Shown here one piece after another: positions 8,080 to 16,282 of a stretch of DNA of 41,322 nt; positions within the stretch are counted from its first letter, which is position 1, and each line of letters starts with the position of its first letter. The DNA is from an uncultured Erysipelotrichaceae bacterium (GTDB lineage: Bacteria; Bacillota_I; Bacilli_A; Erysipelotrichales; Erysipelotrichaceae), in the NCBI GenBank assembly GCA_902761625.1, contig CACWLH010000012.1, positions 1 through 41,322 of the forward strand, read 5' to 3'. The notes below the pieces were generated by a model. That model saw only the letters and a list, made by a program, of their open reading frames with translations, did no database searches and was not told the DNA's origin. The translations under genes and the position numbers were made by a program.

Positions 8080-8721
8080 TTATTCCGCAAGCTCTTTGCC
8101 AAGCTGATAGGCTTCCTGCATTTCTTTCGGAAAGACTGTCTCATGTCTTTGTTTCTTTGCTTCGGGATTGAACATGGACCATTCCCAGTCATTTTTCGAA
8201 TAGTCTTTCAGCTGTAATGTGTTTCCCGAAACAAACACCTTTGTCGGACCGATGAAGCGGTCCAGTGTTCCCTTGTAATTGTTCAGAAGATTCGTATAGG
8301 CTGTATCGCCCGCATTGCTGGTCATGATGAGCAGCACCGGGATTTCCCTTTCATTGCATGAAGGTGTTTCCATGTTGTAAGTCAGATTCTGGAAGATCAG
8401 TCTTTCATAAAGAGCGCGGAAGGAAGCGGTGAGCTCGCCAAGGTAATTCGGTGAGCCGATGATCAGGCCGTCGCTTTCATGGATCGCATCAAGCACCGGT
8501 GTCAGTCCGTCTCTGCAGATGCAATGGCCTTTGAAACGATTCTTCTTGCAGCCGAAGCAGGAAATGCAGCCGGTATAGCGTTCCAAACGAAACAGGTCAA
8601 AGCGTTCCACCTCTGCACCTGCATCGATGGCGCCTTTGGAAGCTTCTGTGATTAATGTTTCGGTATTCCAGCCCATTCTCGGGCCGGCATTGACCGCGAT
8701 GATTTTCTTTGTCATTTCCAT
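8080..8721 (-). CDS. Iron-sulfur flavoprotein / NADPH-dependent FMN reductase family
   Basis: About 213 residues with a flavodoxin fold. VNAGPRMGWNTETLI is the FMN phosphate-binding loop. CISCFGCKKNRFKGHC matches the compact Cys cluster of archaeal-type iron-sulfur flavoproteins, which bind a 4Fe-4S centre. IIGSPNYLGELTASFRALYERL is the second flavin loop. The best start may be the ATG at 8715 (MTKK), because AGGAG is only three bases from the first ATG. A redox role is expected; the electron acceptor is unknown. It lies downstream of the TetR gene on the same strand with a 65-bp gap. Confidence 0.75.
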   Translation of the reverse strand: MEMTKKIIAVNAGPRMGWNTETLITEASKGAIDAGAEVERFDLFRLERYTGCISCFGCKKNRFKGHCICRDGLTPVLDAIHESDGLIIGSPNYLGELTASFRALYERLIFQNLTYNMETPSCNEREIPVLLIMTSNAGDTAYTNLLNNYKGTLDRFIGPTKVFVSGNTLQLKDYSKNDWEWSMFNPEAKKQRHETVFPKEMQEAYQLGKELAE

Positions 8722-8786
8722 ACTCTCCTGTTGAAATTGTAACAGTCATAAATTCTGAGTAAAGCAATGCGCTTAGAGAAAAAGAA

Positions 8787-9308
8787 TCATAGCTCATTCA
8801 TATGACGGATGATCTCAAAGAGTTCCTCCGGTGTTTCCTTTTTGCCGCCCCGCAGCCACATGTTGCAGATCGTGAACGGACGGATCCAGAAATACACCAT
8901 GGTGTATTCCGGATAAGATGAGAGGATTTCATCATTTTCCTCGGATGCGGAAAGCAGTGATTTCTGGGTTGGCAAGGAAGCCACCCTGTTCAGTAAGTCC
9001 CAGTGTCTGAGAACAGTGATCAGTTCACTGTTATGATCGAAGAACGAAATCATATCGCGCAGAAACTGATCACTTCTGAAATAAGCCGCTGTCCACTCCC
9101 GTTTTCCAAAGGCTTTTTCATGGGCTGCCTCATAGGCGGAAAGCAGCACATCATCCAGGCTTGGAAAATGATGATAAAAAGCTGTTCTGGAGATGTCCGC
9201 CTCCTTGCATACCCGCAATACGGAGATCTCTTCAAAGGGCGTGGTTTTCATGATCTTCAGTAATGCCTTCTCAATCTTTCTTCTGTTTTTCTCGGCGGTT
9301 CTGTTCAT
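8787..9308 (-). CDS. TetR family transcriptional regulator
   Basis: 173 residues. The N-terminal 50 residues form a TetR helix-turn-helix: FEEISVLRVCKEADISRTAF then YHHFPSLDDVLLSAY. The C-terminal part is the variable helical ligand-binding domain. It is divergent from an SDR oxidoreductase gene, with a palindrome AAAGTTTACA-N13-TGTAAACTTT between the two starts. This layout suggests autoregulation and control of the SDR, probably relieved by a small molecule related to the SDR substrate. Confidence 0.8.
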   Translation of the reverse strand: MNRTAEKNRRKIEKALLKIMKTTPFEEISVLRVCKEADISRTAFYHHFPSLDDVLLSAYEAAHEKAFGKREWTAAYFRSDQFLRDMISFFDHNSELITVLRHWDLLNRVASLPTQKSLLSASEENDEILSSYPEYTMVYFWIRPFTICNMWLRGGKKETPEELFEIIRHMNEL

Positions 9309-9324
9309 ACTGACATTCTAGCTT

Positions 9325-9357
9325 AAAGTTTACAGTATATCCATATTTGTAAACTTT
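9325..9357. promoter_or_regulatory. Operator palindrome between tetR-like gene and SDR
   Basis: Perfect inverted repeat of 10 bp: AAAGTTTACA (9325-9334) and TGTAAACTTT (9348-9357), separated by 13 bp. It is placed 16 bp upstream of the TetR start and 46 bp upstream of the SDR start. TetR family proteins bind such palindromes as dimers; that this one is bound by the adjacent regulator is inference. Confidence 0.65.
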
Positions 9358-9403
9358 TTAATATAGGAATCCTGCTAAGTTAGAAGCGGAGGAAAAAACA
9401 ATT

Positions 9404-10270
9404 ATGAAAGACTACTTTGGATACAATGGAAAAATATGCGTCGTCACAGGCGCATCCAGCGGTATGGGCAAGGCTGCTGCGGAAATGCTCGTCGATCTTG
9501 GCGCGAAGGTTTACGCACTTGATTTCAATGAGTGCCCGGTGGAAGGAATCGAGAAATTTGTAAAGATGAATCTTTCCGACAAGGAAAGCATTGACGCAGG
9601 CTTTGAACAGATTCCTGAACACATTGATTCCTTCTTCGGCATTGCCGGTGTTTCCGGAATCAAGACCGATTTCAACACAACCGTGACCATTGACCTGATT
9701 GCAAATACATATATCACAGAAGAATACCTCGCAAAGCGTATGAGCAACGGCGGCGCGATTGCCTATATCACTTCCACCGGCGGAAACAACTGGGAAAAGG
9801 AAGGCAACAAGAAGTACTTCCTGCCGGTCATTGAAGCAAGCGGATGGGAAGGCAGAAAAGCAGTTCTTGAGGCAATGAATCTCAATGTCCTGCCGGGCCC
9901 TTTGGGTTACCTGTTTGCCAAGTGCGCAATGAACTACTATGTCGCATATGTGCAGAAGGATTTCGCCGCAAAAGGCATTCGTGTCAATGCACTTCTGCCG
10001 GGTTCCACCAATACAGGCATGAAGGATGAATTCCAGATGGCTGCCGGCGGTGAGGAAAAGCTCCTGGCTTCCGCAGGCTATGCGGGCAGACTGGCAAAGC
10101 CGGAAGAAATGGGCAGACCGGTTGTCTTCCTCAACAGCGATATGGCAAGCTTCATCTCCGGTGAGCTGCTGGTTGTTGACTTCGGTTCCATCATTGAGGA
10201 GAATGCAGGTCTGAGACCTTCCGCAACCATGGAATTTGATGCCATCATGAGCAGACTGAAAAACCGCTGA
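9404..10270 (+). CDS. Short-chain dehydrogenase/reductase
   Basis: 288 residues, Rossmann fold. The NAD(P) glycine motif TGASSGMG is at residues 16-23 and the acidic residue after beta-2 (YALDFN) favours NAD(H). The catalytic Ser lies in ITSTGGN and the YxxxK pair in YLFAKCAMNYY. An insertion between Ser and Tyr (KYFLPVIEASGWEGRKAV) resembles the one in Comamonas-type 3-alpha-hydroxysteroid dehydrogenase, so a steroid or bile-acid-like substrate is possible but unproven. The usual NNAG motif is replaced by GIAGVSG. GGAGG lies about 12 bases before the ATG. Expression is likely under the divergent TetR regulator. Confidence 0.85.
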   Translation: MKDYFGYNGKICVVTGASSGMGKAAAEMLVDLGAKVYALDFNECPVEGIEKFVKMNLSDKESIDAGFEQIPEHIDSFFGIAGVSGIKTDFNTTVTIDLIANTYITEEYLAKRMSNGGAIAYITSTGGNNWEKEGNKKYFLPVIEASGWEGRKAVLEAMNLNVLPGPLGYLFAKCAMNYYVAYVQKDFAAKGIRVNALLPGSTNTGMKDEFQMAAGGEEKLLASAGYAGRLAKPEEMGRPVVFLNSDMASFISGELLVVDFGSIIEENAGLRPSATMEFDAIMSRLKNR

Positions 10271-10280
10271 ATACTGATTT

Positions 10281-10330
10281 AAAAACTGTTTTCCTTCAGA
10301 TGATCAGATCTGTTTGGAAAACAGTTTTTT
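10281..10330 (+). terminator. Rho-independent terminator after SDR gene
   Basis: A 14-bp stem pairs AAAAACTGTTTTCC (10281-10294) with GGAAAACAGTTTTT (10316-10329) and ends in T residues. Confidence 0.9.
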
Positions 10331-10482
10331 GTATCTTACCGTCTGATATACTCCGTTACCGGCTGTTTTTCTTCCGATTTTAAGAGCGTATTTCCAACTT
10401 AAACAGCCGATAATGATCCGAAAGAAAAAGATCAGCGAAGATATATATCCATTTTCAGACATTCCCGCATCTATCCCACTGA
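10331..10482. other. Intergenic stretch, no gene seen
   Basis: Between two terminators I see no convincing ORF or promoter pair. The only structure is an 8-bp inverted repeat, GGCTGTTT (10361-10368) with AAACAGCC (10401-10408), separated by 32 bases. Confidence 0.5.
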
Positions 10483-10529
10483 AAAAAATGTTTCCATCAA
10501 AGATCTCACAGATCCGGGAAACATTTTTT
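10483..10529. terminator. Bidirectional terminator after AKR pseudogene
   Basis: AAAAAATGTTTCC (10483-10495) pairs with GGAAACATTTTTT (10517-10529). Each strand has a T tract. It serves the leftward aldo/keto reductase remnant. Confidence 0.8.
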
Positions 10530-10547
10530 CGGTTAATCAGTCAGAGA

Positions 10548-11398
10548 TCACACCATATCCAGCCCGTAATCTCTTGAAGGCATCGGGAATGCTTTGTCTA
10601 ACTGTGCAACCTCCTCATTGCTCAGGATGATTTCAACCGCTTCACGGTTTGCTTTGGTATGTGGCGGTGTACTGGCTTTGGGAACCGCAAAGACATTGCC
10701 GTTACGCAAAACAAATGCCAGCATGATCGCAAACACATCCGTGCCGTAAGCCGCCGCGATCTGTTTCAATACCGGATTTCGCAGCATGCCGCCCCTTAGA
10801 CTTCCGACCTGGGCCAGTGGCAATATGCCATTAAAGGGATATCATGCTGTTTCAGCCATGGCTGCAGTTTACGTTCTGTTCCCCTGCTGCCAAGATGGTA
10901 AAGCACCTGATCCGTCTGGCAATGATCGCCGTTATGGATATCATAGAGCTCTTCCATATCATCATAGTCAAGGTTGGAGACACCCCAGCGGCGTATCAGA
11001 CCGTTGCTCACCAGCTCTTCCATGCATTCAACCGTTTCATGAAGCGGAACACTTCCGCGCCAATGCAGAAGATACATGTCAAGATATGAGGTTCCCAGTC
11101 TTTTCAATGAGTCCTCGCAGCTTCTGAAGATATGTGCTCTGCCTGCATTCCAGGGATAAACCTTGGAAACCAGAAACAGCTTTTCCCTTTCATAAGGCGC
11201 GATGGCTTCACCGACCAGTTCTTCCGATGCGCCATCCCCATACATTTCGGCGGTATCGATCAGATTCATGCCGTTTTCAATGCCCCACCTCAGTGCGGCG
11301 ATTTCATCTTTTCTTCTGGATGGTTTTTCACCCATGAACCATGTGCCCTGGCCAACCGCAGGCACAGGTGTTCCGTCTTTCAGTATGACTGTCTTCAT
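10548..11398 (-). pseudogene. Aldo/keto reductase, frameshifted
   Basis: The first part runs from ATG at 11398 (GAAGG upstream) and carries the family landmarks: NLIDTAEMYGDG with the catalytic Asp and Tyr, the active-site Lys in LFLVSKVYPWN, LLHWRG with the catalytic His, and RWGVSNLD. It then goes out of frame near 10820, in what should read AYCPLAQ. The rest continues in another frame from about 10820 to 10548 with PVLKQIAAAYG and VFAVPKAS, the C-terminal AKR cofactor region. Loss of a single base, in the run that should encode Cys-Pro, explains the break. Either a real recent mutation or a sequencing error. Intact length would be about 283 residues, normal for the family. Confidence 0.85.
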
Positions 11399-11478
11399 TG
11401 CTGAACCTTCTTTCCATGGCATTTTAGCATGACGATAAGGATCAGGCAGTTCACATGCTGTCATGTATGGGGAGGCAG

Positions 11479-11504
11479 AAAAAAACGTATCAGATGCGAT
11501 ACGT
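11479..11504 (-). terminator. Rho-independent terminator after ABC exporter operon
   Basis: ACGTATC (11485-11491) pairs with GATACGT (11498-11504). Read leftward it is followed by a T tract of about seven. It lies just beyond the permease stop. Confidence 0.8.
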
Positions 11505-11516
11505 CTTTTGTCCGTC

Positions 11517-12458
11517 TTATCGTTTGTCGCGGTCAATCTGTTCCAGAACTGCCACTGCCACAACCGCAAACAGCATGATCATGAGCAGAAGCACAAACCA
11601 GCACAGAATCACATTGTCTGCGGTATGGGCATAGGCTTCCACCGCGCTGTATGCGCCTGTCTCCTGAAGGAACTGATCTCTCAATCCGTTTTTGCGGATG
11701 TAGTCGGTGAGCATTTCAATCGGTTTCTGGCCCTCGATCTCATAGCCGCGGAATTTCCAGATCATATTCCACATGGAGACCATCGGCTGGCTGTTGTAAT
11801 CACCAAGCGCGCATAAGCTCTGAAGTCCCCATTTGGTGATGGTGAAGTTCGGGATATTCGCAGCCGGACCATTCAGGAGAATCAGAGTGCCGGAGAAGAG
11901 AAGCTGAAACATCATGACAAAGGGCATGACGGTCATTGCTGCGGTGGTGTTTTTGACAATCGCCGAAATGGCAAGTGAGAGCATGTCCGCCGCATAAGTG
12001 ATCAGGAACATTGAAATGGCAAAGTCCAGAAGGAAGTAGCTGGTGACAAGTCCCTCCTTGGGGAACTTGAAGCCGGCAAAGCCGCAGATGGTAAGAATGA
12101 TTGCGGTCTGGGCAATGCATAATACCGCCTGGTAAATCATATGCGCGGCAATGTATGAGGAGATATGGGCGCCGGAGCGGTGTTCCCTTTTGATGATCGG
12201 ACGTTCACGGCAGATGACCTGGATGGAATTGAAACAGCCGTTCCATACACAGACACAGGCCAGTGAGAAGCATCCGTTCATTGTGCCCTCCTGGGTTACA
12301 AACACATTGGTGCCCACTGCGAAGGTGACAAGTCCGCCGATGAGTGCGGCCATCGGCAGCATCTTCCAGTCATTCTGGTAAACAAACATGCGGAACAGTT
12401 TGCCAAGATAGATTCCGGTCTGGGCAAACCTTCCTCTGTATCTGCGTTTCTCAGCCAT
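11517..12458 (-). CDS. ABC-2 type (ABCG-like) transporter permease
   Basis: 313 residues from ATG at 12458, with GGAGG about ten bases upstream inside the ATPase gene; the two overlap by 8 bp. Six hydrophobic segments form the ABC-2 permease pattern: an N-terminal amphipathic segment (LGKLFRMFVYQND), helices near residues 40-60, 70-85, 115-140, 150-170 and 180-205, then a large extracytoplasmic loop of about 75 residues and a final helix near 280-305. It pairs with the ABC ATPase encoded immediately upstream. An export function is likely; the substrate is unknown. Confidence 0.8.
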   Translation of the reverse strand: MAEKRRYRGRFAQTGIYLGKLFRMFVYQNDWKMLPMAALIGGLVTFAVGTNVFVTQEGTMNGCFSLACVCVWNGCFNSIQVICRERPIIKREHRSGAHISSYIAAHMIYQAVLCIAQTAIILTICGFAGFKFPKEGLVTSYFLLDFAISMFLITYAADMLSLAISAIVKNTTAAMTVMPFVMMFQLLFSGTLILLNGPAANIPNFTITKWGLQSLCALGDYNSQPMVSMWNMIWKFRGYEIEGQKPIEMLTDYIRKNGLRDQFLQETGAYSAVEAYAHTADNVILCWFVLLLMIMLFAVVAVAVLEQIDRDKR

Positions 12459-13803
12459 TGGAAAGAGCACCTCCCTCCTGTTTCAGATGTGCGAATTTCT
12501 CGATGAATTCATCGGCTCTGCCCTCTCCTCCCTCATGAGTGGAGTTGACGCTCATGACGATGCGTTCCATCGAATCCTTTTCAAAGAATTTCTTTGCCTC
12601 ATCAGGTGTGCCATAGAAGGCAAGACGGCCGACTCTGCCCGAGTCACGGGCAAGCACGATCACCTTGTCAAACAGATCCACAACACGGTCAGGCGTATGC
12701 GTGATCGCAATGACAATCTTGCCCTGATCTGCAACATCGCGCAGACGCTCAAACAGTTCTCTTGCAATGACGCCGTCAAGACCGGAATCCGGCTCATCGA
12801 GAATGAACAGTTCAGGATCGGCGATCAGTTCCATACCGATCGAAATCCTCTTTTTCTGTCCGCCTGATTTCTTTGCGACCAGACCGTCATCACGGCCGGT
12901 CATACCGAGGGTTTCCACCACATCATCCAGACGCTTTGCGCGCTCGGCGGGTTTGATGTCCTTGGGCAAACGGAACAGCGCCGCATCGGACAATGTCCTT
13001 CTGACCGAGTCGTTGAGTCTGAGCAGATCCTGCTGAGGAACATAGCCGATCTTATGTTTCATCTCGTCATAATGACGGTAGATATTCACACCGTTGAGCG
13101 ATACCTGCGCATTGGCTTTTTCATAGCCGATCACGGCATTGATCAGGGTTGTCTTGCCGGCACCTGAGCCGCCCAGCAGCAACACCAGTGAACCGTTGGG
13201 AATGGTCAGGTTGATATCCTTGAGCAGATAGCGTCTGCGTCCCTTGGCACGCACAACACGGTTGCGCAGATGAATGACCAGACCGTCGTCGCTGGGATCA
13301 TCATCAATGGCCGCATCGATATCCGCCGGAGCTGTTCCGGCAAGCTCTTCATCATCGTTGTAACGGCCAAGATTCACCGGCTCATAATTAACTGAGAAGC
13401 CGAGTTTTGCGGCAACATACCATGGCATGATGACCCAGAGGAAACTGTATCGTTTCGGTGCGTCAAAGGTTCGTATGACACTGTCCATGACACGTACTTC
13501 ATAAATGATGTCAGTGATGGCGGCCACCATCCATAACAGCATCCACACACCGTTGACCGCGGCATCCGCGGGAATGAAATAATAGCCGAAACGGAACACC
13601 GCGTTCAAAGCGTCGAACACCATTGCCATCCAGCCTTCCGATTCACGGCCGCCCACGATGCCAAGATCATAAAATCTCAGACCCGGAATCAGCCCGTGCC
13701 AGCCCTTCATATTGCATTTTTTCAGGATCATCCATAAACCGCCTGCCAGCAGCAGATCCGTTATGATCTGAAAACCGATTGAAAACCACTTGAAATCATT
13801 CAT
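12451..13803 (-). CDS. ABC transporter ATPase with N-terminal membrane domain
   Basis: 450 residues. The first 135 hold about three membrane helices and a GWHGLIPGLRFYDLG stretch that resembles DUF5684. After an acidic linker (residues 150-175) comes an ABCG-type ATPase: Walker A GGSGAGKTT near 213, Q-loop VPQQDLL, signature KKSGGQKKRISIG, Walker B LFILDEPDSGLDG, and H-loop in AITHTPD. The signature and following residues are typical of the ABCG/White family. It sits upstream of and overlaps the permease gene, so the two probably form one exporter. AGAGGA precedes the ATG. The membrane domain fused to the ATPase is uncommon for half-size exporters. Confidence 0.85.
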   Translation of the reverse strand: MNDFKWFSIGFQIITDLLLAGGLWMILKKCNMKGWHGLIPGLRFYDLGIVGGRESEGWMAMVFDALNAVFRFGYYFIPADAAVNGVWMLLWMVAAITDIIYEVRVMDSVIRTFDAPKRYSFLWVIMPWYVAAKLGFSVNYEPVNLGRYNDDEELAGTAPADIDAAIDDDPSDDGLVIHLRNRVVRAKGRRRYLLKDINLTIPNGSLVLLLGGSGAGKTTLINAVIGYEKANAQVSLNGVNIYRHYDEMKHKIGYVPQQDLLRLNDSVRRTLSDAALFRLPKDIKPAERAKRLDDVVETLGMTGRDDGLVAKKSGGQKKRISIGMELIADPELFILDEPDSGLDGVIARELFERLRDVADQGKIVIAITHTPDRVVDLFDKVIVLARDSGRVGRLAFYGTPDEAKKFFEKDSMERIVMSVNSTHEGGEGRADEFIEKFAHLKQEGGALSNG

Positions 13804-13870
13804 GATATTTCCTCTTGTCTGCTGATTCTATTGTAAAGGAAATCCACCGATACGTGGCATGAGGTTTCAG

Positions 13871-13914
13871 AAAAAAAAGCAGAATGTCAGTCTGAAACTG
13901 AACCATTCCGCTTT
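13871..13914 (-). terminator. Terminator after HAD gene
   Basis: AAAGC plus GAATG (13876-13885) pair imperfectly with CATTC plus GCTTT (13904-13914). Read leftward the stem runs into eight T residues. It closes the zinc-ribbon/TrmH/HAD operon. Confidence 0.7.
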
Positions 13915-13923
13915 ACATTGTGC

Positions 13924-14538
13924 TCATTCAAAACGGATTCCTTTTTCTTTGAGCTGTTTTCGGAAATGATCCAGATCATCATGGAAGACAATTCCTTCCA
14001 TGCCCGCCCGTTCCGCGGCGCAGACATTGGCGGCGGAGTCATCAATGAACAGACACTCTTCCGCTTTCAGATCATATTTCTCTTTGATCAGCTCATAGAT
14101 TCTGAGATCAGGCTTGAGCAGATTGACCTCGGCCGAGGTGATTCTGCCTTCGAAGAAACGGGCGCCGGGAAGACGGTCCGCATATTCCGCCTGACGGATG
14201 GAGGCATTGGAAAGCAGGTAAATATGATAGCCGTATTCATGAAGGGATGCGATCAGCTCATCCATCCCCTGCACATCGTCAAAGTCTTCTTTCCACCAGT
14301 TAAGGATCAGGCTTTCGGCGGCTTGATGAAGAGATGCGGGCAGCCGTTTTGTGATTCTTTCGATTGCCTCTTCTTCGGTAATGGTTCCTTCATCCAGAAG
14401 AATCCATTCTTTTTCTTTGAACACTTCTCTTAACAGAAGTTTTGTTTCAGCCGGATCATCGGTATATTTTGCGATCAGTTTGGGAGGGTTGAAATATTTG
14501 AGCACACCTCCCATGTCAAAGATGATATTGCGGATCAT
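13924..14538 (-). CDS. HAD-IA family hydrolase
   Basis: 204 residues. The HAD motifs are present: I is IIFDMGGVL with nucleophile Asp8, II is LLSNAS, III is the Lys in LLKPDLRIYE, and IV is CLFIDDSAAN. The residue two after the nucleophile is Gly instead of the usual Asp of phosphatases, a variant seen in some HAD-IA members. Likely a small-molecule phosphatase or related hydrolase; substrate unknown. Its ATG overlaps the TrmH stop by four bases (ATGA), and CGGAGG lies upstream within that gene. Last gene of the operon. Confidence 0.8.
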   Translation of the reverse strand: MIRNIIFDMGGVLKYFNPPKLIAKYTDDPAETKLLLREVFKEKEWILLDEGTITEEEAIERITKRLPASLHQAAESLILNWWKEDFDDVQGMDELIASLHEYGYHIYLLSNASIRQAEYADRLPGARFFEGRITSAEVNLLKPDLRIYELIKEKYDLKAEECLFIDDSAANVCAAERAGMEGIVFHDDLDHFRKQLKEKGIRFE

Positions 14539-15272
14539 GCTTTCCTCCGGTAATGGTACATGACAATGCCGGCCGCCACCGCCACATTGAGTGATTCAAA
14601 ACCTTCCATTTCGATGCGCAGTCTTTCATCTGCGGCTTTCTGGATGGCGGGCGTGACGCCTTTGCCCTCATTGCCAAAGACAAACGCCAGCTTTCCCGCA
14701 TCGGGGATTTCAGACATTGTCTTTGAATGTTCCAGGGTGGTCGCAACGATGGTGAATCCGTCCTTTCTGAGATTTGAGATCAGATCATTGAGATTCACGC
14801 GCATGACGGGAATATGGAACAATGCCCCCTGGGTGGAGCGGATCACCTTGTCATTGTAAAGATCGCAGGTATCTTCCGAACAGTAGACCGCATCAAAGCC
14901 GAACGAGACAGCGGTGCGGATAATCGTGCCCAGGTTGCCCGGATCCTGAACGCCGTCCAGCAGCACAGCTCTTTGCGCTTTGGCGATGTGCGGTTCTTTC
15001 TGTTCACAGACACCGATCATATGAACAGCGGATACATTCTGTGAAATCTTCTTCATGATTTCGGGAGTGACTTCATAGATCTCATCTGCTTCAAACGGAC
15101 ACGCCTCATCGATGATCAGGGTTTTCAGAATTCCGGCCGTGATGGCTTCGGAAATCAGATGTTCCCCTTCGACCAGAAACAGTCCGCTTTCGGCTCTTCC
15201 TTTTTTTGTATGCAGGGAAGTCCATTTCTTGACTCTCCCATTCTGCAAAGATGTGATTTTATCTTTCTTCAT
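14535..15272 (-). CDS. TrmH family RNA 2'-O-methyltransferase
   Basis: 245 residues from ATG at 15272 (GGAG at the right distance); the longer frame to 15290 lies within the preceding gene. The N-terminal 85 residues form the substrate-binding domain common to rRNA methylases (ITSLQNGRVKKWTSLHTKKG, FLVEGEHLISEA). The C-terminal SPOUT knot has all three motifs: LLDGVQDPGNLGTIIRTA, FVFGNEGKGV, and IEMEGFESLNVAVAAGI. The enzyme methylates a 2'-OH in rRNA or tRNA using S-adenosylmethionine; the target cannot be read from sequence. It is translationally linked to the zinc-ribbon gene and the HAD gene. Confidence 0.85.
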   Translation of the reverse strand: MKKDKITSLQNGRVKKWTSLHTKKGRAESGLFLVEGEHLISEAITAGILKTLIIDEACPFEADEIYEVTPEIMKKISQNVSAVHMIGVCEQKEPHIAKAQRAVLLDGVQDPGNLGTIIRTAVSFGFDAVYCSEDTCDLYNDKVIRSTQGALFHIPVMRVNLNDLISNLRKDGFTIVATTLEHSKTMSEIPDAGKLAFVFGNEGKGVTPAIQKAADERLRIEMEGFESLNVAVAAGIVMYHYRRKA

Positions 15273-15633
15273 CGGTTTCTCCATGATCATTGATTGAAAC
15301 GCTGCCGCTCACTGCTTCGGCCTTGATGCCCGCCGTGCATAATTCAGTCGCTTTCAGCAAGGCATCCTCTTCGGAAAGATGATCCATCAAAACGGCCGGC
15401 AGATCTTTCAGTGCATTTCTGATTTCGGCAATGGAAAGACCGGTGATGTTTTTCAGAATGGAAAGCGCGTTTGTCATATTGTCGATTTCCATGATCACAA
15501 CCTTTGATTTCATCGGGTCATTGAGTTCAAGAACAATCTCCTCATCGTGTTTGGGTGTGAACTGGGGTGCGCCGCAATTCGGACAGTACATGCTGAGATC
15601 CTCAATCTCAGCACGGCATTTCAGACAGATCAT
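15259..15633 (-). CDS. Zinc-ribbon protein with bL12-like C-terminal domain
   Basis: 124 residues from ATG at 15633, chosen because AAAGGAGG is ideally placed. Residues 1-24 form a zinc ribbon (MICLKCRAEI, MYCPNCGAP). After a short linker comes a stretch of about 65 residues that aligns by eye with the C-terminal domain of ribosomal protein L7/L12: ALSILKNITGLSIAEIRNAL, then LPAVLMDHLSEEDAL and TELCTAGIKAEAV. In L7/L12 this domain contacts translational GTPases. First gene of the operon with TrmH and HAD, overlapping TrmH by 14 bp. A role linked to the ribosome or RNA modification is inference. Confidence 0.7.
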   Translation of the reverse strand: MICLKCRAEIEDLSMYCPNCGAPQFTPKHDEEIVLELNDPMKSKVVIMEIDNMTNALSILKNITGLSIAEIRNALKDLPAVLMDHLSEEDALLKATELCTAGIKAEAVSGSVSINDHGETDEER

Positions 15634-15725
15634 ATGGTCCTCCTTTGCAAGATTCATTCAAATTATACACGAACATGAGGATGAATCTGCCATAATAGTG
15701 TTGCAGACATGGAGGACACATTATC

Positions 15726-16214
15726 ATGAGCAGAAAGCTAGTCGCCTTTTTTTCAGCAGGAAGAGAAACCCGCTTCACCGCAAGAGAGCTTGCACAGATC
15801 ATGGAGGCGGATCTTTATGAAATCAAACCGCTTGCCCCTTATACGGAACAGGATCTGGACTATATGAATCCCGAATCCAGATCATGTCTGGAAAACAAAG
15901 AGCCCGGTTTCCGGCCTAAACTCGCCGAAGAAACAACTGACCTTTCATCCTATGATCTGATCTTCCTCGGCTTCCCGGTATGGTTTGACACCTGCCCGCG
16001 TATCATCGCCTCTTTCATTGAACACAATGATTTCAAAGGCAAGACCATCGTTCCCTTTGCGACCAGCAAAGGCGGCTCCATGGGCAGCGCAGCTAAGGAT
16101 ATCCAGGCATATGCGGGTGAGGACACAAAGGTTACCGAAGGAATGTTACTCAACGGAACGATCAGCAGGTTCAAGATTCAGACATGGCTGCTTACCATCG
16201 GAATCAGCGAATAA
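15726..16214 (+). CDS. Flavodoxin family protein
   Basis: 162 residues with the flavodoxin fold. AFFSAGRETRFTARELA is the N-terminal phosphate-binding loop in modified form. LIFLGFPVWFDTCPRIIASF is the 60s loop with an aromatic residue for FMN stacking. IVPFATSKGGSMGSAAKDI is the third flavin-contact segment. This resembles the flavodoxin_4 type. GGAGG lies about 11 bases before the ATG. Divergent from the zinc-ribbon operon. Electron partner unknown. Confidence 0.8.
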   Translation: MSRKLVAFFSAGRETRFTARELAQIMEADLYEIKPLAPYTEQDLDYMNPESRSCLENKEPGFRPKLAEETTDLSSYDLIFLGFPVWFDTCPRIIASFIEHNDFKGKTIVPFATSKGGSMGSAAKDIQAYAGEDTKVTEGMLLNGTISRFKIQTWLLTIGISE

Positions 16215-16256
16215 AAAGCGGATTGCTCCGCTGATAATATCTGATAACCAATAAAG

Positions 16257-16282
16257 AATGCGGTCATATGACTGCATTTTTT
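16257..16282. terminator. Bidirectional terminator between flavodoxin and TrmH-like genes
   Basis: AATGCgGTCAT and ATGACtGCATT (16257-16278) form a hairpin with a T tract to the right. It separates convergent genes. A weaker AGCGG/CCGCT hairpin at 16217-16232 precedes it. Confidence 0.65.
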
